Part shown: positions 1-8,020 of the stretch, one piece after another
Layout: each line of letters opens with the position of its first letter
Position numbering within the stretch: the stretch's first letter is position 1
From: Clostridiaceae bacterium
GTDB lineage: Bacteria; Bacillota; Clostridia; Saccharofermentanales; UBA5734
NCBI GenBank assembly: GCA_012520975.1
Contig: JAAYNF010000041.1
Coordinates: forward strand, 1 to 41,308
Direction: 5' to 3'
DNA length: 41,308 nucleotides
Made by a program: the position numbers and the translations under genes
Notes under the pieces: model-generated
What the model was told of the DNA's origin: nothing
Seen by the model: only the letters and a program-made list of their open reading frames with translations
The model's database searches: none

Positions 1-446
1 CAAGCCTGACCGATGGCTGGTCGATGAAATTTGTTTCGGCAGTTCCGGATGATGCCCAACCCGAACGTTTCATGAGTAAAATAACGTTGGGTGATTGGGC
101 GGATCGCCAAGATCTCAAAAATTCTTCCGGAACCGGAACCTACCGAAATACATTCAACTGGCAAAGAAGCCAAGGTCCGATGGTGCTCGACCTGGGCCGG
201 GTTGGGGACATCGCCGTCGTCCGTGTAAATGGACAGGAAATGCCGCCGATGCTGATCTATCCGTTTGCAGCGGATATAACCGAGATATTGAAAGAAGGCG
301 TCAACGAGCTTGAAGTCAGCGTCACAAATACTCTGCGCAACGGGATGATCGGCCAAGGGTTATTCCGTGGGCCCCGCGGCCGGGCGCTGTCCGGTCTCAT
401 TGGTCCGGTCAGACTGCTAAGGCACGAAGACGCCGTCAAGGGGTGA
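1..446 (+). CDS. C-terminal fragment of a GH106-like glycoside hydrolase (5' end outside window)
   Basis: The reading frame is already open at the left edge (first full codon at base 3) and stops at 446, giving about 147 residues. It begins with the pattern SLTDGW..KF, runs through a GTGTYRNTF segment, and ends in a beta-sandwich with VRVNGQE and NELEVSVTNTLRNGMIG. This is the layout of the C-terminal galactose-binding-like domain of GH106 alpha-L-rhamnosidase-type enzymes. The last ~85 residues align by eye with the C-terminus of the full-length GH106-like gene at 23240-25951 (VWVND..G, LRIEVTNTLENQMRG), so the two are paralogues. The 3' end overlaps the convergent AraC gene by 11 bases. The catalytic part is not visible, so substrate specificity cannot be judged. 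Confidence 0.72.
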   Translation, partial: SLTDGWSMKFVSAVPDDAQPERFMSKITLGDWADRQDLKNSSGTGTYRNTFNWQRSQGPMVLDLGRVGDIAVVRVNGQEMPPMLIYPFAADITEILKEGVNELEVSVTNTLRNGMIGQGLFRGPRGRALSGLIGPVRLLRHEDAVKG

Positions 447-1374
447 GCTCCTCGATCAGTTTTTTCAAGACCTCATTGGTCAATGACAACTCTCGTGACG
501 AGCCGATAAAAACTGAAATTGCCGGCGGATCGGTCTTTTTGTTCTTCAAACGATATTCCGCCGGGCGGCAGCCGTAAGTTTCTAAAAAATGGCGGTTTAG
601 ATATTTGATATCGGAAAACCCGCTCTCAATGGCGATGGAGCCGACGCTTTTGTTGGTTGTCGACAACATGTTGGCGGCCAGAGACAGGCGCACCTGCGCC
701 AGATATTTTTGATAGGAAATACCAAGATGCTTCCGGATAAAATGAGAAAGGTAGAACGTGCTGAGTCCTTCACGGCGTGCCAGATCTTCCAAGGTGATCT
801 TGTATGCCGCATTATTGTGAATATACAAAAGGATTCGGTTTAAACGGTCAAGATTGCTTTCATAAGAGTCAATTTCCTTTTGGGCGGTTATTTTGTACGG
901 CAATTCAGAGAGCAGTGTAAAAACCAACGTGTTAAGCAATGCCATCAGGAGAAATTGGAAATTAGGCTTGCTGTCGGCAAAAGTGCGGATGACATCAAGC
1001 AAGACCTGTCGAACTGCCGACCATCGGGAATCCTGCTGATTGTGACGCAGATGACGATCACTGAAACGAATGTATTGCAGGTCGGAAAAATAGCGTTTGC
1101 AGAAGGTTGGTGTGAACTGGATCACAAAAAGCAGATTGCCTTCGCCGGTCTGACGGAGGGAATGAATCTCAAAGTGATTGACAACAAAAATGTCTCCTTG
1201 ACTCAGCAAGATGTTTTCTGTGTCCAGCGACAACCAGATCGAGCCTTGCAGGACATAAAGAACCTCAATTTCACCATGCCAATGCTGTATCCGTTGGTCA
1301 ATTGTTACAAAATAGGCATGCAGACCCAAACCTTTTATGTGTTTGATAAATTCATAATCATGATTTCTGTTCAT
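436..1374 (-). CDS. AraC family transcriptional regulator with N-terminal cupin domain
   Basis: This is a 312-residue regulator. The N-terminal ~130 residues form a cupin-like effector domain (IQHWHGEIEVLYVLQGS, then GDIFVVNHFEIHSLR), followed by a linker. The last ~100 residues hold two helix-turn-helix motifs typical of AraC/XylS (ITLEDLARREGLSTFYLSHF and VGSIAIESGFSDIKYLNRHF). An upstream in-frame start would add 21 residues, but the ATG at 1374 sits after an AGGCAGGG-type ribosome site, so I chose it. It is read divergently from the sugar-catabolic genes starting at 1549 and has its own promoter (1402-1430). Regulators of this kind usually sense a sugar and control the neighbouring glycosidase and catabolic genes; that role is inferred from position. 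Confidence 0.9.
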   Translation of the reverse strand: MNRNHDYEFIKHIKGLGLHAYFVTIDQRIQHWHGEIEVLYVLQGSIWLSLDTENILLSQGDIFVVNHFEIHSLRQTGEGNLLFVIQFTPTFCKRYFSDLQYIRFSDRHLRHNQQDSRWSAVRQVLLDVIRTFADSKPNFQFLLMALLNTLVFTLLSELPYKITAQKEIDSYESNLDRLNRILLYIHNNAAYKITLEDLARREGLSTFYLSHFIRKHLGISYQKYLAQVRLSLAANMLSTTNKSVGSIAIESGFSDIKYLNRHFLETYGCRPAEYRLKNKKTDPPAISVFIGSSRELSLTNEVLKKLIEELTP

Positions 1375-1401
1375 GCACCCTGCCTCTCTGCTTGTTTCCC
1401 G

Positions 1402-1430
1402 ATGATAGCAAAATTGTCTGCTTTTTTCAA
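1402..1430 (-). promoter_or_regulatory. Putative sigma-A promoter of the AraC regulator
   Basis: On the minus strand TTGAAA (1425-1430) is followed after 17 bases by TATCAT (1402-1407), a good match to the housekeeping consensus. The predicted start of transcription is about 20 bases upstream of the AraC start codon. Confidence 0.55.
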
Positions 1431-1441
1431 CCAGCAAGTCT

Positions 1442-1470
1442 TTGTGATTTCCCGTGAATCATGCTTTAAT
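1442..1470 (+). promoter_or_regulatory. Putative promoter of the sugar-catabolic gene run
   Basis: TTGTGA (1442-1447) and TTTAAT (1465-1470) are separated by 17 bases. The -35 box is weak, which would suit an activator-dependent promoter. The leader before the first gene is about 70 bases. Confidence 0.45.
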
Positions 1471-1548
1471 AGAGTAAGCAGTGGAGGTGCTCTGTATCCG
1501 GTCTGCTTGTTTAGCTTGTATATTATTATTTTTCGGGAGGTCTGCGAA

Positions 1549-2697
1549 ATGAAAACAACAATTAGTTATGGTATGGTCGGCGGTGACATAAACGCTTTTA
1601 TCGGCAAAGTCCACCGCGGCGCAATTGCCTTTGAGCCCAACACAACTTTGGTAGCGGGATGCTTCAGCCGCAATTTGGAAAAAAACCTGCTGACAGCACA
1701 AACCTATCGCGTTCCGGCGGATCGTACCTATGCCAGTTACGAAGAAATGGCTGACCAAGAGAGTTTGCGTCCGGACAAGATCGACTTTGTCGTCATCTGC
1801 ACACCCAATAACACCCACTATGCGATTGCCAAGAAGTTTTTGGAAAAAGGATTTAATGTTTTCTGCGAAAAGCCGATGACTTGGGAAATCACCGAAGCCG
1901 AAGAGCTCGAAAGGATGGCTCGGGAAAAAGATCTCCTTTTCGGTGTCGCTTATGCTTATTCCGGCTATCATATGGTCAAATTTGCCAAGATGCTGGTTGA
2001 TGAGGGGAAATTGGGCAAGATCATCAACGTCAACGGAGAATACCCGCAGGAATGGCTGATTGACGAATTGAGCGAAACCATCAGCAAAACGGCAAAATTC
2101 TCCGGCTGGCGCGCCGACCCCAAGGTATCCGGCATATCCAACTGCACCGGCGACATCGGCACGCACATTGAGCATACGGTGTCCTACATTACCGGTCTGC
2201 GTGTCAAGCGTCTCTGCGCTCGTACCGACTATTTCCAAAACGATCTTGATCTTAACTCCAACGTTCTGTTGGAACTGTCAAATGGCGCCAGCGGTGTTTT
2301 CTGGAGCTCTCAGGTCGCTATCGGTCACATGAATGGCCTTCGCGTCCGGATTTACGGTACCCTCGGCTCGTTGGAATGGATCCAGGAGCAGCCCGAGCAG
2401 CTGAAATTTACACCCCGTGGCGAAGCGCCTCAGCTTTATTATCGTGGCGCCGGTTATGTCGGCGGCCGTGCCGCTGAACTGAGCCGTATCCCGGGTGGCC
2501 ACATTGAAGGCCATTACGAAGCCTTTGCCAATATGTACAAAACGTACATGACCGCCTTGTTGAAAAAGGCCAACGGCGAGCCGTTGACCGAGAACGATCT
2601 GGATTTCCCCAATGCTACGGACGGAGTTGAGGGAGTCAAGTTCCTGCATGCCGTTATCAACAGCGGCAAAAACGACTCGAAATGGGTCACGGTTTAA
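1549..2697 (+). CDS. Gfo/Idh/MocA family NAD(P)-dependent oxidoreductase (1)
   Basis: This is a 382-residue protein. The open frame extends much further upstream, but the extension lies over the AraC gene; the ATG at 1549 has GGGAGG at 1535-1540 with 8-base spacing and begins a Rossmann fold (MVGGDINAFIGKVHR). The family hallmark CEKPMT carries the catalytic Lys, and GDIGTHIEH provides the C-terminal Asp/His pair of the substrate pocket. Members oxidise or reduce sugar or cyclitol hydroxyls using a nicotinamide cofactor; the substrate here is unknown. It opens the catabolic run and is separated from the next gene by 255 bases carrying a hairpin. The cofactor-loop sequence with an insertion (GGDINAF) is typical of a subgroup found beside sugar isomerase-like genes. 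Confidence 0.88.
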   Translation: MKTTISYGMVGGDINAFIGKVHRGAIAFEPNTTLVAGCFSRNLEKNLLTAQTYRVPADRTYASYEEMADQESLRPDKIDFVVICTPNNTHYAIAKKFLEKGFNVFCEKPMTWEITEAEELERMAREKDLLFGVAYAYSGYHMVKFAKMLVDEGKLGKIINVNGEYPQEWLIDELSETISKTAKFSGWRADPKVSGISNCTGDIGTHIEHTVSYITGLRVKRLCARTDYFQNDLDLNSNVLLELSNGASGVFWSSQVAIGHMNGLRVRIYGTLGSLEWIQEQPEQLKFTPRGEAPQLYYRGAGYVGGRAAELSRIPGGHIEGHYEAFANMYKTYMTALLKKANGEPLTENDLDFPNATDGVEGVKFLHAVINSGKNDSKWVTV

Positions 2698-2952
2698 AAC
2701 CGCATCGAAGGATGTTTATGCAACCCCGATTTACACACCCGATGCAGCTGGCATTTTAGTTCAAGCTCTGGGGAAAGCCATCCGGGATGTCAAGCAGCGC
2801 CTTGGGTCCATGCCCAAAAGATCATGGCAGGGATGATGAAGGCATGGAGTTCGCCTCCCTGGATCTGGCCGAAAAACGGGTCCGCATGTCGGAATCTATA
2901 ATAAAGGCCGCGCCGGCGGCCTTTCCTACGAAATAACTGAGAGGTAAAAAAA
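2698..2952 (+). other. Intergenic stretch with possible decayed coding remnants
   Basis: These 255 bases separate two otherwise tightly spaced genes. One frame reads VYATPIYTPDAAGILVQAL up to about base 2800, resembling the end of a sugar oxidoreductase. Another frame reads DDEGMEFASLDLAEKRVRM around 2832-2890. Neither has a start or a plausible full-length product. I read this as possible remains of a lost gene, not as a functional gene. It ends in the hairpin at 2903-2924. Confidence 0.3.
2903..2924 (+). terminator. Perfect 9-bp hairpin between oxidoreductase and isomerase-like genes
   Basis: AAAGGCCGC (2903-2911) pairs perfectly with GCGGCCTTT (2916-2924) around a GCCG loop. The T run is short (three), so it may be a weak terminator or an mRNA processing or stability element that sets different levels for the genes on each side. 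Confidence 0.45.
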
Positions 2953-3810
2953 ATGAGCAAGTTACAAACAGGATTGTATTTATATTCTGTTCGAAAAGCG
3001 ATGGTCCACGATTACATGGGCACCATCGAGAAAGTTGCCGAGTTGGGCTATAAAAACATCGAATTATCTTTTGAAAGCCCGCATCTGGCCCGTTTTGACG
3101 TGCCCTGCTCGGCGGCCGAATTACGAACCGCGACAGAAATATTGGGTCTGACCATCGTCTCCAGCCATGTCGTTTATCATTCCTATCTGAACTGGGATGA
3201 AGTCATCGCTTATCTGAAAGAGGCCGGCTGCCAAGGCATCACCATCCCGATGTATCTTTACAACCTCAGCCTGACCCGCAGTCGCTCCGAGGAAGCGTAT
3301 TATTTCAGTGATATACTCAATAAGCTGGGACAAAAATGTGCCGACAACGGCTTGACTTTTCACTATCACAACTTCTACAACGAGTTTGAGCAGTATGATG
3401 GCAAATACATTTTTGATATCTTGCTGGAAAACACCGATCCGAATCTGGTTAATTTCGAGTTTGATATTTATTGGGCCACCCGAGGCGGCGTTGACCCGGT
3501 ACAGTGGATGGACAAGCTCGATTCCCGCATCAAGATCATCCAGGTTCAGGATCTGGACAAGGACGCCAAAAATCTCAATCTCGTCGAAGTCGACGGTTCC
3601 TTTGACAATGCTTTCTATCCTAAGATTCACACGCACCATGGCGACTATACCGAAATCGGCAATGGGCTGATTGATTTTGAGAGGGTTTTCGCCAAGGCCA
3701 AAACGATGGAGAGCCTGGAGTATGTCATGGTTGCCCAAACCGAATGCGGCAGCAAGTCTGAATTCCAAAGCGCGGCGGAAAACTTGGCGACACTGAAGCG
3801 GATGCTTTGA
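2953..3810 (+). CDS. AP_endonuc_2-type TIM-barrel protein, sugar isomerase/epimerase-like, with missing metal ligands
   Basis: This 285-residue TIM barrel belongs to the xylose-isomerase-like (AP_endonuc_2) family (LYLYSVRKAMVHDYMGTIEK, HNFYNEF, FEFDIYW). Aligned by eye with its tandem neighbour at 3840, it keeps Glu144 and Asp171. The neighbour's His191 position is Gln197 here (IIQVQD), the neighbour's Glu258 position is Ala261 (VMVAQTE), and HNH is HNF with Phe141. Two of the four usual metal ligands are therefore lost. It may be a non-catalytic partner of its paralogue, or use different chemistry. The gene starts 8 bases after GAGAGGT and is followed by the paralogue only 29 bases downstream. 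Confidence 0.85.
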   Translation: MSKLQTGLYLYSVRKAMVHDYMGTIEKVAELGYKNIELSFESPHLARFDVPCSAAELRTATEILGLTIVSSHVVYHSYLNWDEVIAYLKEAGCQGITIPMYLYNLSLTRSRSEEAYYFSDILNKLGQKCADNGLTFHYHNFYNEFEQYDGKYIFDILLENTDPNLVNFEFDIYWATRGGVDPVQWMDKLDSRIKIIQVQDLDKDAKNLNLVEVDGSFDNAFYPKIHTHHGDYTEIGNGLIDFERVFAKAKTMESLEYVMVAQTECGSKSEFQSAAENLATLKRML

Positions 3811-3839
3811 AAACTAAACAACTAATGGAGGATATGATC

Positions 3840-4709
3840 ATGACGACCTTGCCGATTGGCTTACAATTGTTTTCTGTGCGAAAAACAATGGAAAAAGACT
3901 ATATGGGAACCTTGCAGAAGGTTTCGGACATTGGTTATAAGAATATTGAATTTGCCATTTTCCCCTATAACAATGGTGAATTCGAACCGGAAATGAGCGG
4001 GCGGGAGCTGAAGGCCCGTCTGGCGGATATGGGACTTTCGGTGGTCAACACCATGGTTGCGTTCCACGAGAAGCTGGACTGGGACAAAGTCATTGAATAC
4101 TGCAACGAACTGGGAAGCCTTGGTTTTTGCTCGCCGATTTTCTTTTACAAAAATAAAGATGCTGTTTTTGAGCGTGCCGAATGGCTCAACAAGATGGGCG
4201 AAAAGAGCGCCAAAGCCGACATGGAATTTTATTTTCACAATCATTTCATGGAGTTCCAAAAATTCGACGGTAAAACCGTCTATGAGTATTTGCTGGAAAA
4301 CACCGATCCCCGCTATGTGCTGTTCGAGCTTGATACGTTCTGGGCTCAGCGCGGAGGTGTCGATCCAATTGACATCATGGATCAAGCCGGTCAGCGACTA
4401 CGCCTGATCCACCAAAAAGATATCAGCAAGGATACCCGTCCGGTTAATCTGCTTGAGGTCATTCCTGAGGGAACCAGTATTACCTATGATGTCTTTTATC
4501 CACTGGGATCTTCCAATCTCGACTTTGTTGAGGTCGGAACCGGCATCATGGATATCCGCGGCATCTTAAAGAAAGCCAAGGAACTGGGCTCGGTCAAATA
4601 TATTATCGTCGAGCAGGACCAGACCATCCTGACCGAGCTGGAAAGCATCCAGGTCAGCTATGATTGCATGAGCCGGATCCTGAAGGAACTGGAATCGGAA
4701 CAAGCGTAA
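3840..4709 (+). CDS. Sugar phosphate isomerase/epimerase family TIM-barrel enzyme
   Basis: This 289-residue protein is a tandem paralogue of the gene before it (same opening LQLFSVRKTMEKDYMGTLQK). All four metal-binding positions of the family are present: Glu138 (HNHFMEF), Asp165 (FELDTFW), His191 (LIHQKD) and Glu258 (IIVEQD). It is thus likely a divalent-metal isomerase, epimerase, dehydratase or lyase acting on a sugar or cyclitol. ATGs at 3807 and 3834 are in frame, but GGAGG at 3827-3831 with 8-base spacing points to the ATG at 3840. It is probably co-transcribed with the oxidoreductase 18 bases downstream. The exact substrate cannot be told from sequence alone. Confidence 0.87.
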   Translation: MTTLPIGLQLFSVRKTMEKDYMGTLQKVSDIGYKNIEFAIFPYNNGEFEPEMSGRELKARLADMGLSVVNTMVAFHEKLDWDKVIEYCNELGSLGFCSPIFFYKNKDAVFERAEWLNKMGEKSAKADMEFYFHNHFMEFQKFDGKTVYEYLLENTDPRYVLFELDTFWAQRGGVDPIDIMDQAGQRLRLIHQKDISKDTRPVNLLEVIPEGTSITYDVFYPLGSSNLDFVEVGTGIMDIRGILKKAKELGSVKYIIVEQDQTILTELESIQVSYDCMSRILKELESEQA

Positions 4710-4727
4710 AACGGAGAGAATCTGAAA

Positions 4728-5903
4728 ATGAAAAAAATGCGACTTGGTCTCGTCGGTTGCGGCGTCATCAGCAGGATTTATATGGGTAATTTGGCGAAAA
4801 GCCGCTGGGTTGAGGTCATCGCGGTTGCCGATCTCTTCATTGAGAAGGCGCGGGGGTTGGCCGACCGGTTTGGCGTTGCCAAGGCTTGCACGGTGGAGGA
4901 GCTGTTGGCGGATCCGGATGTGGACATGGTTGTCAATCTGACCGTTCCCAAGGCCCATTTTGACATTAATATGCAGGCCTTGGCCGCCGGAAAGCACGTC
5001 TACTGTGAAAAACCGCTGGCAATGAGTTTTGCCGATGCGCAAAAATCCCTTGAGTTTGCTCAGTCCAAAGGCCTGATGCTGGGTTGCGCTCCGGACACCA
5101 TTTTGAGTTCACCGCTGCAAACCTGTCTGAAAGTAATCGAAGAGGGTTGGATCGGCAAGCCGTTGGCGGCCACAACCAACTTTCTTTGCTCGGGACACGA
5201 ATTGTGGCATCCAACACCGGATTTCTTTTACAAGCCGGGCGGCTGTCCGATGATGGATATCGGCCCCTATTACGTCACCGCCATGGTTATGTTGTTGGGG
5301 GCGGTCAGCAAGGTCAGCTGCTTTGCCAAGAAATCTTTTCCGCAGCGGGTGGTTCGCAGTCAGCCCAATGCCGGTCAGATTGTTGATGTGGAAACCTATA
5401 CCCATTATTCCGGGATCATGGAATTCAGAAGTGGTGTTATTGCCAACATCAATACCAGCTACGATATTTGGATTTCCAGCCTGCCCTTTTTGGAAATTTA
5501 CGGCTCTGCCGGTGTCCTGATCGTACCGGATCCGAATTTCTTCCAAGGCGAGGTCAAGGTCTTCCGCGGAGAAAGCATGGTGGATGCCATCAAAGGGTTG
5601 CCGATGGAAGACGCCTTGGAGAAAATTCACAGCCCGGAGATGTTTGATTATTTCCGGGTCATACCGCAGCCTTACAATATGGATCAGGGCAATTTGCGCG
5701 GCCTTGGAGTTGTCGACATGGCCAAGTCACTGGTGGAAGGCCGCAAACATCGCATGGCGGCTGAGCTGGCCTGCCACGTCACCGAAGTTCTCTCGGCTTT
5801 TGGCATATCAGCCAGCCAAGAGCGGGTTGTGCATATGACCAGCACATATGATGGCATGACGCGTCTGCCGGAAGGTGAAGGGATCTTCGAAAGACTTGAT
5901 TGA
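4728..5903 (+). CDS. Gfo/Idh/MocA family NAD(P)-dependent oxidoreductase (2)
   Basis: This is a 391-residue protein with an N-terminal Rossmann fold (LGLVGCGVIS.IYMGNL) and the CEKPLA motif holding the catalytic Lys. The segment GGCPMMDIGPYYVTAM places Tyr where many members have His, a known variant of the family. A GGAGAG ribosome site lies 10 bases before the ATG. It is only distantly similar to the first oxidoreductase at 1549, so the two probably act on different substrates or at different steps, perhaps an oxidation and a later reduction that recycle NAD(H). The gene is part of the run with the TIM-barrel genes before it and the kinase after it. Confidence 0.88.
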   Translation: MKKMRLGLVGCGVISRIYMGNLAKSRWVEVIAVADLFIEKARGLADRFGVAKACTVEELLADPDVDMVVNLTVPKAHFDINMQALAAGKHVYCEKPLAMSFADAQKSLEFAQSKGLMLGCAPDTILSSPLQTCLKVIEEGWIGKPLAATTNFLCSGHELWHPTPDFFYKPGGCPMMDIGPYYVTAMVMLLGAVSKVSCFAKKSFPQRVVRSQPNAGQIVDVETYTHYSGIMEFRSGVIANINTSYDIWISSLPFLEIYGSAGVLIVPDPNFFQGEVKVFRGESMVDAIKGLPMEDALEKIHSPEMFDYFRVIPQPYNMDQGNLRGLGVVDMAKSLVEGRKHRMAAELACHVTEVLSAFGISASQERVVHMTSTYDGMTRLPEGEGIFERLD

Positions 5904-5937
5904 GCAATGTCGGAACAATTGATAGGGAGGTAATGAA

Positions 5938-6960
5938 ATGGAGCCGATTGGTATTGCTGTAGGCGGAAATATGATTCTGGACTATTACAAAGAGCTGGAT
6001 GTCTATCCGGCGCATTCCACGCTGGCCACGATCAACAAGATCAGCCGGGAGACCGGCGGTTTGGTTTGTAATTGTGCCCAGGCCCTAAGCAAATTGGATT
6101 CGAGCATTCCCATCACCGCCATTGGCCGCGTCGGAGACGACGAAGCCGGCGCTTTTATTCGCCAACGCCTGGCCCGGTTTGACAATATTGATCTCAGTCA
6201 GGTGATTGTTTCCGGCAGCACCTCTTTTACCGATGCCATGATTGACCTGACCAACAAAACGCGCACCTATTTTCAGTATCGTGGGGCCAACGCCGACCTG
6301 TGCTTGTCTGATTTTAAGCTGGAGACGCTGCCCGTCAAGATTTTACATGTCGGCTACATTTTGCTCCTTGATTCCCTCGATGTCATCGATGAGACGTACG
6401 GAACGCTGATGGCCAAATTATTGCACGATGCCCGGAAACTTGGCATTAAAACGTCGATCGATGTTGTCAGCGAAAGCTCGGATCGTTTTAAACGCTATGT
6501 TCCGGCCGCCCTGAAATATACTGACTACGCTATTATCAACGAATATGAAGCTTCTCAGTCCACCGGCATTACGGTTCGGGATGACGAAGGGAATTTTTTG
6601 GTGGATCAAGCCTTGAAGATCTGTAGCAGCCTGTTTGATTTGGGCGTGTCGACCTGGGCGATTATTCATTCCCGCGAGGGCGCGGTGGGCATGGCGGCAG
6701 ACGGGACCACAGCCGTTTGGCCGGCGCTGGACATTCCCCCTGAGCAAATCATCAGCACCATTGGCGCCGGCGACGCCTTTTTATCGGGTTGCCTGCACCA
6801 AGCTTATTATGGGCATACCCTTACCGAAGCCATTCAGGTGGGCATCGCCGCGGCCTCGACATCTTTAACCAGCTTTAATGCAACCGATGGTATTTTGCCG
6901 GCGACGCAGCTGCTGCAATACTATAGAACAGCAAAAAAAGAAGTGTGGCCGGGCTTTTAA
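5938..6960 (+). CDS. PfkB (ribokinase) family carbohydrate kinase
   Basis: This 340-residue protein has the family's N-terminal glycine-rich start (VGGNMILDYY), the substrate-lid segment TGGLVCNCAQAL, GRVGDDEAG, and the C-terminal signature STIGAGDAFLSG with the catalytic Asp and anion-hole glycines. It transfers phosphate from ATP to a sugar or sugar acid hydroxyl. In this run it would trap the intermediate made by the oxidoreductases and isomerases; the substrate is unknown. GGGAGG followed by TAATGAA directly precedes the ATG. The next gene follows after 28 bases. Confidence 0.9.
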   Translation: MEPIGIAVGGNMILDYYKELDVYPAHSTLATINKISRETGGLVCNCAQALSKLDSSIPITAIGRVGDDEAGAFIRQRLARFDNIDLSQVIVSGSTSFTDAMIDLTNKTRTYFQYRGANADLCLSDFKLETLPVKILHVGYILLLDSLDVIDETYGTLMAKLLHDARKLGIKTSIDVVSESSDRFKRYVPAALKYTDYAIINEYEASQSTGITVRDDEGNFLVDQALKICSSLFDLGVSTWAIIHSREGAVGMAADGTTAVWPALDIPPEQIISTIGAGDAFLSGCLHQAYYGHTLTEAIQVGIAAASTSLTSFNATDGILPATQLLQYYRTAKKEVWPGF

Positions 6961-6988
6961 GCAGCCCCCCGCGAAAAGGAGAATGATC

Positions 6989-8020
6989 ATGAGTAGATTC
7001 AAATTTTCCGTTGGTCCTTGGAATGTGGCGGATGGAACCGATGTTTACGGGCCGCCAACCCGTCGGCCGCTGGATCTGGAGACCAAAATCAAGAAATTTG
7101 CCGAGCTCGGCTTTTCTGCCGTTCAGTTTCACGATGACGACGTCGTTCCGGATATCAGCAGCAAATCCGAAAAGCAAATTATTGCCGAAGCCAAATCCGT
7201 CAAGGCCATGCTGGACCACTATAATCTCAAGGCCGAATTTGTTGCGCCCCGTCTGTGGTTTGAATCCGAATTTAAGGACGGCGCCTACACCGCGCCGAAA
7301 AAAGCGAATTGGGAGCACGCTTTGTGGCGCTCCTACCGTTCGATTGACATCGCCAACGTCCTTGGCTGCGACCTGATCGTGCTCTGGCTGGCTCGCGAGG
7401 GTACACTGTGTCTGGAAAGCAAGAAACCGGTTCCGGCCATTCTGCAGTTGGTGGAGTCATTGAACAAGATGCTGCGATATGATGCCAAAATCCGTATCGC
7501 CATTGAGCCCAAGCCCAACGAGCCCATTGACCGTTCCTACGCCGGTACGATAGGCCATGCATTGGCTGTGGCCGGTATGACGATTGACCCGGATCGGGTT
7601 GGTGGTCTCCTCGAATCGGCTCACGCCACCATGGCCGGCCTTGATCCGACCCATGAAATGGCCTTTGCCTTGGCCGTCGGCAAGCTTTGGTCGGTTCACC
7701 TTAATGATCAGAACGGCGTCCGATTTGACCAAGATCGGGCCTTTGGCGCCGAGAATCTGCGTTCGGCCTTTAATCAAATCAAGGTGCTCTGCGACAACAA
7801 TTATGGCGCCAACGGCGAGTACATCGGCCTTGATGTCAAAGCCATGCGGTCTTCGGACGATGCCTATGGCTTCAAACACTTGGAAACCAGCCTCAGGATC
7901 GTTCGGCTGATGGAAAAGAAAGTGGGTCAGCTGGATCAGGCCAAGGTCGATGCTTTTGTTGCTGTTAATGATTATGAGGGGTTGGAGATGTACATCCTGG
8001 AGCTTCTCCTAGGTGCCTGA
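6989..8020 (+). CDS. Xylose-isomerase-like (XylA class I) protein with Asp-to-His ligand change
   Basis: This 343-residue protein follows the actinobacterial XylA pattern: FSVGPW near the start, VQFHDDDVVP (His about 48), AIEPKPNEP (Glu173), LLESAHATMAG (Glu209, His212), HLNDQNG.RFDQDRAFG and LDVK (Asp282). The XylA metal-1 ligand corresponding to Asp245 in HIDLNGQ is His237 here (SVHLNDQ), giving a Glu/Glu/His/Asp site. A His at this place is seen in rhamnose isomerase and tagatose epimerase-type enzymes. It is shorter than standard XylA (~388). A different sugar or sugar derivative is therefore likely. The ATG at 6989 was chosen over one at 6983 because AGGAG is 7 bases away. It overlaps the next gene by 8 bases. 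Confidence 0.82.
   Translation: MSRFKFSVGPWNVADGTDVYGPPTRRPLDLETKIKKFAELGFSAVQFHDDDVVPDISSKSEKQIIAEAKSVKAMLDHYNLKAEFVAPRLWFESEFKDGAYTAPKKANWEHALWRSYRSIDIANVLGCDLIVLWLAREGTLCLESKKPVPAILQLVESLNKMLRYDAKIRIAIEPKPNEPIDRSYAGTIGHALAVAGMTIDPDRVGGLLESAHATMAGLDPTHEMAFALAVGKLWSVHLNDQNGVRFDQDRAFGAENLRSAFNQIKVLCDNNYGANGEYIGLDVKAMRSSDDAYGFKHLETSLRIVRLMEKKVGQLDQAKVDAFVAVNDYEGLEMYILELLLGA

Larger units (their letters stand above)
1387..1512. repeat. Three direct repeats of TCTGCTTGTTT between divergent promoters
   Basis: TCTGCTTGTTT occurs at 1387-1397 and 1502-1512 exactly, and at 1417-1427 with one mismatch (TCTGCTTTTTT). AraC-type proteins commonly bind direct repeats, and these lie in the region between the divergent AraC gene and the catabolic genes, so they are candidate operators. 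This is an inference. Confidence 0.35.

Noticed and set aside
880-1548. Long in-frame extension upstream of the first Gfo/Idh gene
   Set aside because: It lies antisense to the AraC gene and its translation lacks any family pattern; the ATG at 1549 has a strong ribosome site and starts the Rossmann fold.
1459-2238. 259-codon frame on the minus strand
   Set aside because: It is the antisense shadow of the Gfo/Idh gene with no recognisable motif and no ribosome site.
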